The position numbers were made by a program, and so were the translations under genes. The notes under the pieces are model-generated. The model saw only the letters and a list, made by a program, of their open reading frames with translations, was not told the DNA's origin and ran no database searches. This document shows positions 27,096 through 36,455 of a stretch of 64,000 nucleotides of DNA, piece after piece (position 1 is the stretch's first letter; every line of letters starts with the position of its first letter). Source of the DNA: Algoriphagus aquimarinus (GTDB lineage: Bacteria; Bacteroidota; Bacteroidia; Cytophagales; Cyclobacteriaceae); assembly GCF_007997215.1 (NCBI RefSeq), contig NZ_VORW01000002.1:1-64000 (forward strand), in the 5' to 3' direction.

Positions 27096-27511
27096 GGAAA
27101 ATGTCCTTATTCTATCATCCCTACCCGGAATCAGAATATTAGAGATATTTGACTTTCAATAGCTTATTAATTGGATGAAATTTTGAATACAACTCAATAG
27201 ATGGTGTGGCGTAATTAAAATCGTATTGATTCCTTAAAGGGCTGTTCCTGATTTTTTAAAGTGATCTTGCTTCCTTCTCTTTATATGACTCCTTTAGCAC
27301 GCATTCGTCAATTTTAGATTTTTCAGGAGTGTAGGGTTAAAAAAATAGAGTTCTATAATTCTCAACAGGTATAATTCAAGTTGCACCCTTATAATTTACC
27401 GAGTCTGTATTTTTATTTTGCATAATCCATGCTTAGCAGTACTTTAATAGAACTATTAAACCCATTATTATCACTAGAAATATAAACCATAAACTTTAAC
27501 CAGGAGATCAA
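27096..27511. other. Spacer without a gene before tldD
   Basis: 416 AT-rich bases between alkB and the TldD gene. No convincing coding frame, hairpin or promoter consensus was found. It presumably contains the promoter of the TldD/TldE pair. Confidence 0.5.
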
Positions 27512-29155
27512 TTGAAAAGAAGAGATTTTATCCACCTTTCCGGGATGGGACTTGGAGCCCTAGCCACGTCCGGACTAGTCATGATGGGAAATCCTGTCTC
27601 GGCTGAGCAACTGCTTGAACCAGGAATGGATCGAGCAGCTAAGAAAGTACTAGCTGATATTGCATTAAATGCAGCCCGTTCCAAAGGCGCAACTTATACT
27701 GATGTGCGAATCGGCAGATACCTTTCACAAAATTTATTTACACGAGAGAAGAATGTTCAGAATATTTCCAATTCCGAGACATTCGGAGTGGGAATCAGAG
27801 TTATCGCAAATGGTACCTGGGGGTTCTCAGCTACTTCAGATGTGTCACCTGATGGAATCAAAACCTGTGCTGAAACCGCTGTAGCTATAGCAAAAGCGAA
27901 TTCAAAACTTCAAACTGAACCAGTTGTATTGGCCCCCGAGAAAGGTCATGGTGAAGTCACTTGGAATACTCCTATTGTCACCAATCCTATGGAGGTTCCG
28001 GTAAAGGAAAAGATAGATTTGCTGTTGCAAGCAAATAATGCTGCGATGGAGAATGGTGCTGCATTTGTCAATTCCGCCATGTTTATGATCAATGAGCAGA
28101 AATATTTTGCTTCTACGGATGGTTCATACATAGATCAGGATATCCACAGAATATATCCAACCTTTTCTGTAACTGCAGTAAATAAGGCTTCAGGAGGATT
28201 CAGATCCAGACAGGCACTTAGTACTCCTATGGGGATGGGCTATGAATACCTAGACTGCAAGGATAAGGATAGAATCTTGAATCCAGCAGGCTTTATCAGC
28301 TACAATAACTCGTATGATATAGTAGAGGATGCCATTTCGGCAGCAAAGCAGGCCAAAGAGAAAATCACAGCAAAATCAGTAGAGCCTGGTAAGTATGATT
28401 TGGTTTTGGATCCTGATCACCTAGGATTGACTATTCACGAATCTGTGGGACACCCACTTGAATTGGATCGTGTACTTGGCTATGAAGCAAATTATGCTGG
28501 AACTAGCTTCGCTACATTGGACAAGTGGAAAGCTGGTGATTTCAAATACGGTTCAGATATAGTAAACATTTTCGCAGATAAAACGCAGGACTACTCTCTT
28601 GGAAAGACAGGGTATGATGACGAAGGGGTGAAATGTAAAGAGTGGGATCTGATCAAAGATGGTGTTTTGGTTAATTATCAAGCAATCAGAGATCAAGTAG
28701 GAATCTTGGGAGGAAATGAGTCCAACGGTTGTGCATTTGCAGATAGCTGGAGTTCAGTTCAATTCCAGCGTATGGCAAATGTTTCTTTGAGACCAGGTAA
28801 GGAAAAGTTAGGTCCTGCCGACATGATCAAGGATGTAGAAAAAGGTATTTACATCCTGGGAAGAGGATCATTCTCCATTGACCAGCAGCGTTACAACTTC
28901 CAGTTTGGAGGAACGGTATTTTACGAAATCAAAGATGGAGAAATTGCAGGTATGCTGGAAGATGTGGCTTATCAGTCAAATACTCAGGAGTTTTGGAATT
29001 CCTGTTCCCAGATTTGTGACAAAGATGACTATCGATTTATGGGTACATTCAATGATGGTAAAGGACAGCCTTCACAATCATCAGCAGTATCACATGGTAG
29101 TTCCACTACACGTTTTGACGGTGTGAATGTCATCAACACGGGAAGAAATATTTAA
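27512..29155 (+). CDS. tldD: TldD-type zinc metalloprotease subunit with a Tat-like signal
   Basis: 547 residues, TTG start. The active-site motif HESVGH (His309, Glu310, His314) and a later cysteine region (NSCSQICDKDD) that supplies the third zinc ligand define TldD. Unlike the cytosolic E. coli protein it begins MKRRDFIHLSGMGLGALATS, a twin-arginine signal ending near VSAEQ. TldD and TldE form a heterodimer that cleaves unfolded peptides, such as microcin B17 leader. The partner gene follows after 17 bases. The signal suggests a periplasmic version. Confidence 0.87.
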   Translation: MKRRDFIHLSGMGLGALATSGLVMMGNPVSAEQLLEPGMDRAAKKVLADIALNAARSKGATYTDVRIGRYLSQNLFTREKNVQNISNSETFGVGIRVIANGTWGFSATSDVSPDGIKTCAETAVAIAKANSKLQTEPVVLAPEKGHGEVTWNTPIVTNPMEVPVKEKIDLLLQANNAAMENGAAFVNSAMFMINEQKYFASTDGSYIDQDIHRIYPTFSVTAVNKASGGFRSRQALSTPMGMGYEYLDCKDKDRILNPAGFISYNNSYDIVEDAISAAKQAKEKITAKSVEPGKYDLVLDPDHLGLTIHESVGHPLELDRVLGYEANYAGTSFATLDKWKAGDFKYGSDIVNIFADKTQDYSLGKTGYDDEGVKCKEWDLIKDGVLVNYQAIRDQVGILGGNESNGCAFADSWSSVQFQRMANVSLRPGKEKLGPADMIKDVEKGIYILGRGSFSIDQQRYNFQFGGTVFYEIKDGEIAGMLEDVAYQSNTQEFWNSCSQICDKDDYRFMGTFNDGKGQPSQSSAVSHGSSTTRFDGVNVINTGRNI

Positions 29156-29172
29156 CCTCAACACAGAGAATC

Positions 29173-30510
29173 ATGGCCTTTCTAACAAAAGAAGAAGCAA
29201 AGAAAATTATAGATAAAGTACTTTCCTATTCCAAAGCTGACGAGATGGAAGTTTCCATTTTCGGTGGGCGAACAGGAAATATCAGATATGCTAGGAATAC
29301 GGTAAATACGAGTGGTGAGACGAATGAAATTCGCCTAAGCGTAAGTTCTGTATATGGTAAAAAAGTGGGGTCTTCCTCTACAAATGAGCTGGATGATGCC
29401 TCTTTGAAAAAAGTGGTGGCACGTGCGGAGGAAATCGCAATGCTTGCTCCAGAAAACCCTGAATACATGCCTATGCTTGGACCTCAGACTTATCCTGACG
29501 CAATGACATTCAGCCCGGCAACAGATAAAATCAATCCGGATTTTAGAGCGCAATTGGCATCCGATAGTATAGAAATTACCAGTACAGGAGATCTGACAGC
29601 TGCAGGTTACTTGGAAGATTTCTCCGGATTCGTGGCTAGCGGTAATAGCAAAGGACAATTTGGCTACAATACGAGCACGTCAGTTGATTTTTCAGTGACT
29701 GTAAGGACCAATGACGGAAAAGGGTCAGGATATGCCATCAGAGATTTCAATGATGTGAATCTGCTCAGTGCTAAAGATGTGACGAGCATTGCAATGCAGA
29801 AAGCACAGGCTTCTGCTACAGCTCAGGCTATAGAGCCAGGCAAGTACACTGTAATTTTGGAGCCTACTGCTGCCGGAGATTTATTGAGCTTGCTTACCAG
29901 GGGCTTTGATGCCCGAAGTGCTGATGAAGGAAGAAGCTTTATGAGTAAAAAAGGAGGGGGAACTCGACTTGGAGAGAAATTATTCGATGAGAGAGTAACC
30001 ATTACTTCTGATCCGACAAACTCAGAAATCCCACTTTCTCCTTGGGATAGTGATGGATTGCCAAGAGTGAAAACCACCTGGGTAGAAAATGGAGTAGTTA
30101 AAAATTTAGCTTATTCCCGCTATTGGGCAGAAAAGCAAGGAGTCGCTCCATTGGCTAGTGTTGGTGGAAGAGGATTTGGTGGAGGTGGATATATTTTCTC
30201 CGGAGGAGATGAGTCTATCGCCGACATGATCAAGAGTACTGAAAGAGGCGTGTTGGTTACCAGATTTTGGTACATCAGAGCAGTGGATCCTCAGACCTTA
30301 CTATTCACTGGCTTGACTAGAGATGGTACTTTCTACATTGAGAATGGTCAGATCAAATTCCCTGTGAAAAACTTCCGTTTCAATGAGAGCCCGATTATCA
30401 TGTTGAACAACATAGAATCCATGGGTAAGCCTCAGCGAGTAGGAGGAAGCTTGATACCACCAATGAAGATCCGTGACTTCACCTTTACCAGCTTATCTGA
30501 CGCAGTTTAA
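29173..30510 (+). CDS. TldE/PmbA-type subunit
   Basis: 445 residues. Full-length PmbA/TldE homologue lacking the HExxxH zinc motif, as is usual for the non-catalytic half of the TldD/TldE barrel. Recognisable parts are SIFGGRTGNIRYARN at the start, GKYTVILEPTAAGDLLSLL in the middle and the Gly-rich GGRGFGGGGYIFSGG. No signal peptide is seen, so if TldD is exported by Tat, this subunit would have to be carried along folded or remain in the cytoplasm. It is co-transcribed with the TldD gene. Confidence 0.85.
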   Translation: MAFLTKEEAKKIIDKVLSYSKADEMEVSIFGGRTGNIRYARNTVNTSGETNEIRLSVSSVYGKKVGSSSTNELDDASLKKVVARAEEIAMLAPENPEYMPMLGPQTYPDAMTFSPATDKINPDFRAQLASDSIEITSTGDLTAAGYLEDFSGFVASGNSKGQFGYNTSTSVDFSVTVRTNDGKGSGYAIRDFNDVNLLSAKDVTSIAMQKAQASATAQAIEPGKYTVILEPTAAGDLLSLLTRGFDARSADEGRSFMSKKGGGTRLGEKLFDERVTITSDPTNSEIPLSPWDSDGLPRVKTTWVENGVVKNLAYSRYWAEKQGVAPLASVGGRGFGGGGYIFSGGDESIADMIKSTERGVLVTRFWYIRAVDPQTLLFTGLTRDGTFYIENGQIKFPVKNFRFNESPIIMLNNIESMGKPQRVGGSLIPPMKIRDFTFTSLSDAV

Positions 30511-30530
30511 AGAAGTTGGCAGTGATCACT

Positions 30531-30567
30531 ATTCAGTTTGCAGTTGTAATTAGACTGCAAACTGAAT
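30531..30567. repeat. Perfect 14-bp hairpin after tldE
   Basis: The arms ATTCAGTTTGCAGT and ACTGCAAACTGAAT flank a 9-base loop. Downstream to 30643 the spacer repeats short ACTGATCACTG/CACTAATCACT-like words. No T tract follows, so termination is doubtful; a dispersed intergenic repeat is more likely. Confidence 0.55.
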
Positions 30568-30643
30568 CTTACTACTCATTGAGAATGTCTTCTGCAAAAT
30601 GAACCCTGTGACTGATCACTGAGACTGAACACTAATCACTACA

Positions 30644-31261
30644 ATGCAACCTTTCTTTTTCACTAGAATAAAATACAATTCCGGCAATTGGGATACTGAT
30701 CAACGTATGCCTATCAACTTGCTCAATTCACTGGTGGAATACACAACCATTCCTGTGGATGAAAAGGAAAAAATAGTAGAGCTGAGTAGCAAGGAGATTT
30801 TCAAAAGTCCCTTTTGCTATATCAGTGGACATAAGTTGGTAGAGTTTTCGTCCGAAGAGCGGCAGAATTTCAAAACTTATGTAGAAAACGGAGGCTTCGT
30901 CTTTGCCGATGATTGCAATCATGACATAGATGGACTTTTCGCAAAATCCTTCGAAGCCGAAATGGCTAAAACCTTTGGAGAAGATGCGCTCCAAAAAATA
31001 CCCAATAACCACCCAATTTATTCCGCCTTCTTTGAATTTGAAGATGGCCCACCTGCTACCTCTTTTGAGCTCAATGGCTGGGGTGATGACCTCATTCATG
31101 AGTACTTGAAAGCAATTGTTGTAAATGGAAGAATAGGAGTTCTTTATAGCAATAAAGATTACGGCTGTGAATGGGATTATGATTTCAGAAACAAGCGATT
31201 CTTAAAGGTCGACAATACCAAGTTTGGTGTCAACATAGTGGTTTATGCATTAACACAATGA
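30644..31261 (+). CDS. DUF4159 domain protein, first gene of the MoxR/Bat operon
   Basis: 205 residues. Matches the DUF4159 pattern: FTRIKYNSGNWDTD at the start, NGGFVFADDCNHD in the middle and SNKDYGCEWDYD near the end. The fold resembles a class I glutamine-amidotransferase-like flavodoxin domain. No signal peptide is seen. It begins a run of six genes with overlapping ends (DUF4159, MoxR, DUF58, BatA-like, DUF4175, membrane protein), and its stop overlaps the moxR start by 4 bases (ATGA). The function is unknown. Confidence 0.75.
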   Translation: MQPFFFTRIKYNSGNWDTDQRMPINLLNSLVEYTTIPVDEKEKIVELSSKEIFKSPFCYISGHKLVEFSSEERQNFKTYVENGGFVFADDCNHDIDGLFAKSFEAEMAKTFGEDALQKIPNNHPIYSAFFEFEDGPPATSFELNGWGDDLIHEYLKAIVVNGRIGVLYSNKDYGCEWDYDFRNKRFLKVDNTKFGVNIVVYALTQ

Positions 31262-32262
31262 TTTTGGAAAACACAGATTTAACAGCATATAAAGAGCTAG
31301 TGGATAAAATCCCTTTGCTCAAAAAAGAAATAGCAAAAGTCATCGTCGGTCAGGAATCTGTGATCGATGAAATCATCATAACCCTACTAGCTGGTGGACA
31401 CTGCCTGTTGGAAGGAGTGCCGGGTTTGGCAAAAACGCTGATGGTCAATTCTCTTTCTCAAGGAATGGATATGAACTTTAAGCGAATCCAATTTACCCCT
31501 GATTTGATGCCTGGGGATATTCTTGGCACAGAGATTTTGGAGGAAGATCATGTGACCGGGAAAAAGTTTTTTCAGTTCAATAGAGGCCCGATCTTCGCAA
31601 ATATGGTATTGGCAGATGAGATCAACAGAACTCCTTCCAAAACTCAAGCTGCCTTGCTGGAAGCGATGCAAGAGAAGGTAGTGACTTACGGAGGGCAACA
31701 CCATCCGCTTCCAGATCCTTTTTTGATTATTGCTACGCAAAATCCAATTGAGCAGTCAGGAACCTATCCACTGCCAGAAGCGCAGCTTGATCGCTTTCTT
31801 TTGTATATCAAATTGGGATATCCGTCTGAGCAGGAAGAGTTGGAAGTACTGGAAAAAACTACTGGAACTTACAAAGGAAAACCTGATGTAGTCTTCACGG
31901 GAACGGATGTCAAGACACTTCAGAAGCTTACTAGAGAGGTGCATATTGATTCTAGTTTGCTCATTTATATCAATAAGCTGATTCGAGCTACACGACCTGA
32001 TAATTCAGAAATACAGTCGGTTATAGATTATGTGGAGTGGGGTGCAGGTACACGAGCTGGACAGGCTTTGATTCTTTGTGCCAAAGCTAGAGCACTGGTC
32101 AAAGGTCGTTTTGCTGTTACACCTGATGACATCAAGACACTGGCTTATCCAGTCTTGAGACATAGGCTTTCCTTGCACTTCAGAGCAGAGGCAGAGAATA
32201 TTCAGCCAGATGCTGTCATCACCAAAATCCTTGAAGCATTACCAATCCATGCAAGCAAGTAA
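31258..32262 (+). CDS. MoxR-family AAA+ ATPase
   Basis: 334 residues. Walker A GVPGLAKT (about 50-57), Walker B VLADEINR, sensor ATQNPIEQSGTYPLPEAQLDRF, and a C-terminal lid region. MoxR ATPases act as chaperones that assemble or activate complexes with von Willebrand factor A (vWA) or DUF58 partners. The DUF58 gene follows with an overlap, which is the classic MoxR-DUF58 pairing. Predicted to be cytoplasmic. Confidence 0.9.
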   Translation: MILENTDLTAYKELVDKIPLLKKEIAKVIVGQESVIDEIIITLLAGGHCLLEGVPGLAKTLMVNSLSQGMDMNFKRIQFTPDLMPGDILGTEILEEDHVTGKKFFQFNRGPIFANMVLADEINRTPSKTQAALLEAMQEKVVTYGGQHHPLPDPFLIIATQNPIEQSGTYPLPEAQLDRFLLYIKLGYPSEQEELEVLEKTTGTYKGKPDVVFTGTDVKTLQKLTREVHIDSSLLIYINKLIRATRPDNSEIQSVIDYVEWGAGTRAGQALILCAKARALVKGRFAVTPDDIKTLAYPVLRHRLSLHFRAEAENIQPDAVITKILEALPIHASK

Positions 32263-33118
32263 CCTGGAGATCATCAAACTCAATAACCTGAAGTTGGCTG
32301 CTAAAATCATCAGCGAGCAACTCAAGCATGGGGTGCACCTTGGCAAGCGCGTGGGAGTCGGTTCTGAGTTTGAGCAGTACAGGTATTATGAGCCAGGAGA
32401 TGATCCAAAGAGGATTGACTGGAAGTACTTTTCCCGATCCGGTAAATACATGATCAAAGAATCGCAGACTGAGAGCCATTTGCATGTGCGTATGATGCTT
32501 GACCTCTCTGGGTCGATGAATTACGAGGAAGATGGAATCAAACGTCTTGATTACGCTAAAAATCTCATTGCATCACTTTCCTACTTAGCACATCAGCAAG
32601 GGGACTCCTTGACCTATTTTACTTTTCAGGATGGAAAGATAGAGCAGAAGGTGTCAGCATCCCCTAAGTCATTTCAGCGCATTTTATATTATTTGGAAAC
32701 CGAAACAGCAGCTGGAAGCTGGCCTGTTATGAAGCATGAATTTCCGGTATTGAAAAGTAAGGAGAAGGAATTGATCATTTTGGTTTCCGATTTTTTGCAA
32801 AAAGACAACGAATGGCTGGACATAGTGGAGCAAATGAGGCATCCGAAAAAAGAGATTGTACTGTTTCAGATTCTGGGAAAGCAGGAGGAAAAGTTTGACT
32901 TAAAGGGTAATTTCAATTTTCAGGACCTGGAGTCAGATCGTTCAATTATTTTGGATGGAAAGGCGATAGAGAAAACCTATAACGAATCTATAAAGAATTA
33001 TTTATCAGGTTTTAAGCAATCATTGATTCTACCTCAAGTTCATCTGTTTCAGGCACGATTGACAGATTCAATCGCTGGCGTAATCAGTCAGTTTCTCGCA
33101 GAAAGATCCTTATCCTGA
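32249..33118 (+). CDS. DUF58 domain protein
   Basis: 289 residues from ATG 32249, which overlaps the moxR stop by 14 bases; a longer start at 32210 would overlap by 53. The motif FEQYRYYEPGDDPKRIDWKYFSRSGKYMIKES, given here only by its start and end (about residues 43-75), is the DUF58 signature. The C-terminal part resembles a vWA fold with a MIDAS-like DLSGSM. In MoxR operons this protein is thought to be the ATPase partner. It shares a base with the next gene (TGATG). Confidence 0.87.
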   Translation: MQASNLEIIKLNNLKLAAKIISEQLKHGVHLGKRVGVGSEFEQYRYYEPGDDPKRIDWKYFSRSGKYMIKESQTESHLHVRMMLDLSGSMNYEEDGIKRLDYAKNLIASLSYLAHQQGDSLTYFTFQDGKIEQKVSASPKSFQRILYYLETETAAGSWPVMKHEFPVLKSKEKELIILVSDFLQKDNEWLDIVEQMRHPKKEIVLFQILGKQEEKFDLKGNFNFQDLESDRSIILDGKAIEKTYNESIKNYLSGFKQSLILPQVHLFQARLTDSIAGVISQFLAERSLS

Positions 33119-34290
33119 TGCAATTTCTTCAACCCATATTGCTCTGGGGTTTGCTGGGAATAAGCATCCCTATCCTTATTCATCTCTGGCGAGGAAAGAA
33201 AGGACAAGTGATCCATTGGGCTGCTATGCACTGGCTCGCCACACAGGAAAGCTCCGTGGCAAAAGGCTTTCGATTGGAGAATATCTTGGTTCTACTGCTT
33301 AGGATTCTACTGCTAGTTTTGTTGGTGCTATTGCTCGGTCAGGTCTTTATTCCATCGGTAAGCAAGGTTTCTGAGGAGAGAATTATTCATCTGATACAGC
33401 CAAGTAATCAGATCATCGATGAGTACAAATTTGAGTTTCGACAGGCATTGGAAAAGGGTGAAGAAGTATATTGGGCTGATGAGCATCTCACAGCAATAGA
33501 GGATTTGGAAGAGTTGAATCCAGATGGAAGAGCTGTAAATTTTCAAGCTTCACTTAATCAAGTTCCTGATGAGACTACCCAGCTCAATTTGTATTTGAGT
33601 AATTCCCTCAACAGCTTAGGATCGAATAATTACCTAAGTAAAATTAGACCGAGACTCTTTCTGGGAACCACTTCCTTGGCAAATCCATCTCCTCAGATAA
33701 TCTCAATTGAAGGAGGGGAAACCATGGAAGTGGGTAAAAATGGCTTATTGGACTCCATCGCAAACGATCAAAAGGAAACTGTTGGGATTACTTTAGAGAA
33801 GAGTTATTTCGCTTACTATATGGGGGAAATATCCTCCTCAGAGCGTCTCTTCATCAAGGCATCTCTTGATGCTATCCAAGATGTTTACGGATTTGACTTT
33901 GTCGAAAAGGAAGGAATTGAGGAAGCAAAGCTGATTTTTGACAACGAGCTACCAGAAGAAAAAGACAGCGAGAAACTTTACTTCATCTCGGATACTTTCT
34001 CTTTCTCTGAGCAATCGAATCTGATCAGTTTTTCAGATCAACTGGACTTCGATCATTCTGAATTGGTGCAAACAGGGAAGCTACCTGAAGTCATTTTAGA
34101 GAGATTCTTAGCCTATTCTGGGATAGAGCAGCAAGATGTGAAGTTGAGCCAAACTCAGCTTGAGAGTAGATTTTTGGTAGATTACCTAACAAGCCAAAAT
34201 AAGAGAGCTAACCTTAATGTGATTCTTTTAGGTCTATTTCTGCTCTGTTTTGCCGCTGAGCGATACTTTGCAAATCAACAAGGGATATGA
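33118..34290 (+). CDS. BatA-like membrane protein
   Basis: 390 residues. The N-terminus (LLWGLLGISIPILIHLWRGKK) and the following helix pair (about 5-25 and 55-80) form the BatA N-terminal double-membrane domain. A long periplasmic region follows, and a final membrane helix lies near 365-385. In Bacteroidota these proteins sit in MoxR operons (aerotolerance, Bat). Here a vWA MIDAS motif is not evident in the periplasmic part, so it is BatA-like only at the ends. Coupled to its neighbours by overlapping codons on both sides. Confidence 0.75.
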   Translation: MQFLQPILLWGLLGISIPILIHLWRGKKGQVIHWAAMHWLATQESSVAKGFRLENILVLLLRILLLVLLVLLLGQVFIPSVSKVSEERIIHLIQPSNQIIDEYKFEFRQALEKGEEVYWADEHLTAIEDLEELNPDGRAVNFQASLNQVPDETTQLNLYLSNSLNSLGSNNYLSKIRPRLFLGTTSLANPSPQIISIEGGETMEVGKNGLLDSIANDQKETVGITLEKSYFAYYMGEISSSERLFIKASLDAIQDVYGFDFVEKEGIEEAKLIFDNELPEEKDSEKLYFISDTFSFSEQSNLISFSDQLDFDHSELVQTGKLPEVILERFLAYSGIEQQDVKLSQTQLESRFLVDYLTSQNKRANLNVILLGLFLLCFAAERYFANQQGI

Positions 34291-36455
34291 GCACTATAGA
34301 AAGCTATATCGCCAAAATTGAGCTGCACTTACGTGTGCAAACTGGTTTGAAGGCATTATTGATAAGTTTATCGCTGGTGTTATTTGGATTGGTTTTCACA
34401 TCTGCCACTTCAGCTATCCTAGTGCTAGCTGTACTTGGTTTTTTAGTGGCAGGATACTATTTGGGGTTATTTGTAAGTCAGCGACAGCAAGCTATTCAGA
34501 TACTTCATGATCGATTTCCAGACTTGGAATTCAGTTTGGAACTCCTTACCAAACCTTCAAAAAATATAGCAGAGCAACTGCAATGGGAGCGAGTGAATGC
34601 TACTTTTCAGGGGGGGGCTATTCAGATTTGGCATAAGAATACCTGGCCTTTTTTGATTGGGTTACTTCTTGTTTTCGGAGTTTATGGTCTATCTCTTTTG
34701 AGTCTTCCAGAAGAAAATTCATCCAACACTCAGGTTAAACTGAACGATAAATTGGAAGTGAATTCAGTAACAAATTCACCTGTGGAAATGAGTTCAGTAG
34801 AAATTTCCATCATTCCACCAGCCTACACAGGATTGCCAAATACTACTCAATCAGAACTTTCGATCAAGACTATTATGAGCTCTGATATTAAGTGGATTGT
34901 GGATATGTTGAATACCAAAGATGTATCCTTAGAATTAATTAATTCGAATGGCAAAAGCCTGCCTTTTTCCCAATCCGGAGAAAAATTTATTCTCCAGGAT
35001 AAGGTCATAGGATCTGGTATTTATGCTCTTCGAGCAAGGAGAGATGATAAGGTCGTGTACGAATCTGATTATTTCCCATTGGAGGCAATCGACGATTTTG
35101 CTCCTGTGATTCAGCCTAGTGAAAAAGAGCTTTACAAGTACCACTTCACCAAGGATCCACAGGTCATTCAGGTGAAAGCAAAGGTGTCTGATGATTTCAA
35201 AGTTAAGGAGGTTTACCTGGTGGCTACTTTGGCTAGAGGTTCTGGTGAAAATGTGAAGTTTAGAGAGAACCGGATAGCGATACCAAACAAGGATTTTAAG
35301 TCTGCGGATCTCAGTGTGAACCTAGATTTGAAGTCCTTCGATTTCAAGCCTGGCGATGAGTTGTATTACTATTGGGCCGCTATGGATAATCGGTCTCCCG
35401 AACCTAATTTTTCCCGTTCGGACACTTATTTTCTCAATTACGTGGATACTTCAGGGATTCAAGAGGAGGATTTAATTGGGATGGCGATCCATGTAATGCC
35501 GGAGTATTTCCGTAGCCAGCGGCAGATTATAATTGATACTGAAAATCTCCTTGCGACTCAGAAAAGTAAGTCTGAGAAAGAATTTAATGCAGCATCCAAT
35601 CTAATTGGTAGCGATCAGAAGCTTCTTCGGATGCGATATGGTCAATACCTCGGTGAGGAAAATTCAGAAACTAGTAATGGCTCTGAACCGGTGGATTTCC
35701 TAGCCGGTCACGATCATGATCATGCCCACGAAGCCGGTGTTGTCAATTTAGTAGTAAAACCTAATGCGAATAAATCGGATAGCAGCTCTCAGAAGGTTGA
35801 TCCAAACGACCTTGAGGATGGAATGGGAGGACTTATGAGTGCATTTCTAAATAAAAGCCAGTCCTCAACTCAAGCTAATCTTGATGAGAATTCCTCGATG
35901 AATCTCTTGAAACTTGCCTTAGAGCAGATGTGGGAATCTGAGTTGCATCTACGGCTTTTCGAACCGAAAAAAGCGCTACCCTTTCAGGAAAAAGCACTGG
36001 AATACCTGAAAACTGTTCAGCAAAAGTCAAGAGTTTACGTAAAGCGATCAGGATTTGATCCGCCACCAATAAAGGAAGGAGAAAAACGCTTGACGGGTGA
36101 TCTGGATAAATTGAAAAATCAGATCGAAATCTCGCAAATAGCATTGACAAAGAGCTTGGCACCACTCGCTTCCCAGGTGTTGGGATTGCTTGCGAAGCCT
36201 CAACTTTCTGCTGTCGATAAAGTTGCAGTGCAGAAACTCGGAGAACTCTGGACTTCACGCATGAACTATTCCGGCATTGAGGATTGGTCAGTTTTGCTTA
36301 GACTTCAAGAGTTGAATGCGGGAAAAATTACTGAGGAGGGCAAGAAAGAGTTGTTTCAGAAACTATATCCTCTGACAGCCCAAAGTGAAGGTGTGAATGC
36401 ATCTTCACTCAAACAAAAAGAATTAGAAAAGGCCTTTTGGAGCAAGTTGCAATGA
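34287..36455 (+). CDS. DUF4175-type large membrane protein with a His-rich linker
   Basis: 722 residues. Three hydrophobic helices near the start (about 24-38, 42-62, 121-140), then a large periplasmic region with repeated beta-rich segments and a C-terminal alpha-helical part. A metal-binding-looking run HDHDHAHE lies at 475-482. The coding sequence contains an eight-G tract (34610-34617) near codon 109 that could slip. It overlaps both neighbours by 4 bases (ATGA). The function is unknown; context suggests an envelope complex assembled by MoxR. Confidence 0.65.
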   Translation: MSTIESYIAKIELHLRVQTGLKALLISLSLVLFGLVFTSATSAILVLAVLGFLVAGYYLGLFVSQRQQAIQILHDRFPDLEFSLELLTKPSKNIAEQLQWERVNATFQGGAIQIWHKNTWPFLIGLLLVFGVYGLSLLSLPEENSSNTQVKLNDKLEVNSVTNSPVEMSSVEISIIPPAYTGLPNTTQSELSIKTIMSSDIKWIVDMLNTKDVSLELINSNGKSLPFSQSGEKFILQDKVIGSGIYALRARRDDKVVYESDYFPLEAIDDFAPVIQPSEKELYKYHFTKDPQVIQVKAKVSDDFKVKEVYLVATLARGSGENVKFRENRIAIPNKDFKSADLSVNLDLKSFDFKPGDELYYYWAAMDNRSPEPNFSRSDTYFLNYVDTSGIQEEDLIGMAIHVMPEYFRSQRQIIIDTENLLATQKSKSEKEFNAASNLIGSDQKLLRMRYGQYLGEENSETSNGSEPVDFLAGHDHDHAHEAGVVNLVVKPNANKSDSSSQKVDPNDLEDGMGGLMSAFLNKSQSSTQANLDENSSMNLLKLALEQMWESELHLRLFEPKKALPFQEKALEYLKTVQQKSRVYVKRSGFDPPPIKEGEKRLTGDLDKLKNQIEISQIALTKSLAPLASQVLGLLAKPQLSAVDKVAVQKLGELWTSRMNYSGIEDWSVLLRLQELNAGKITEEGKKELFQKLYPLTAQSEGVNASSLKQKELEKAFWSKLQ

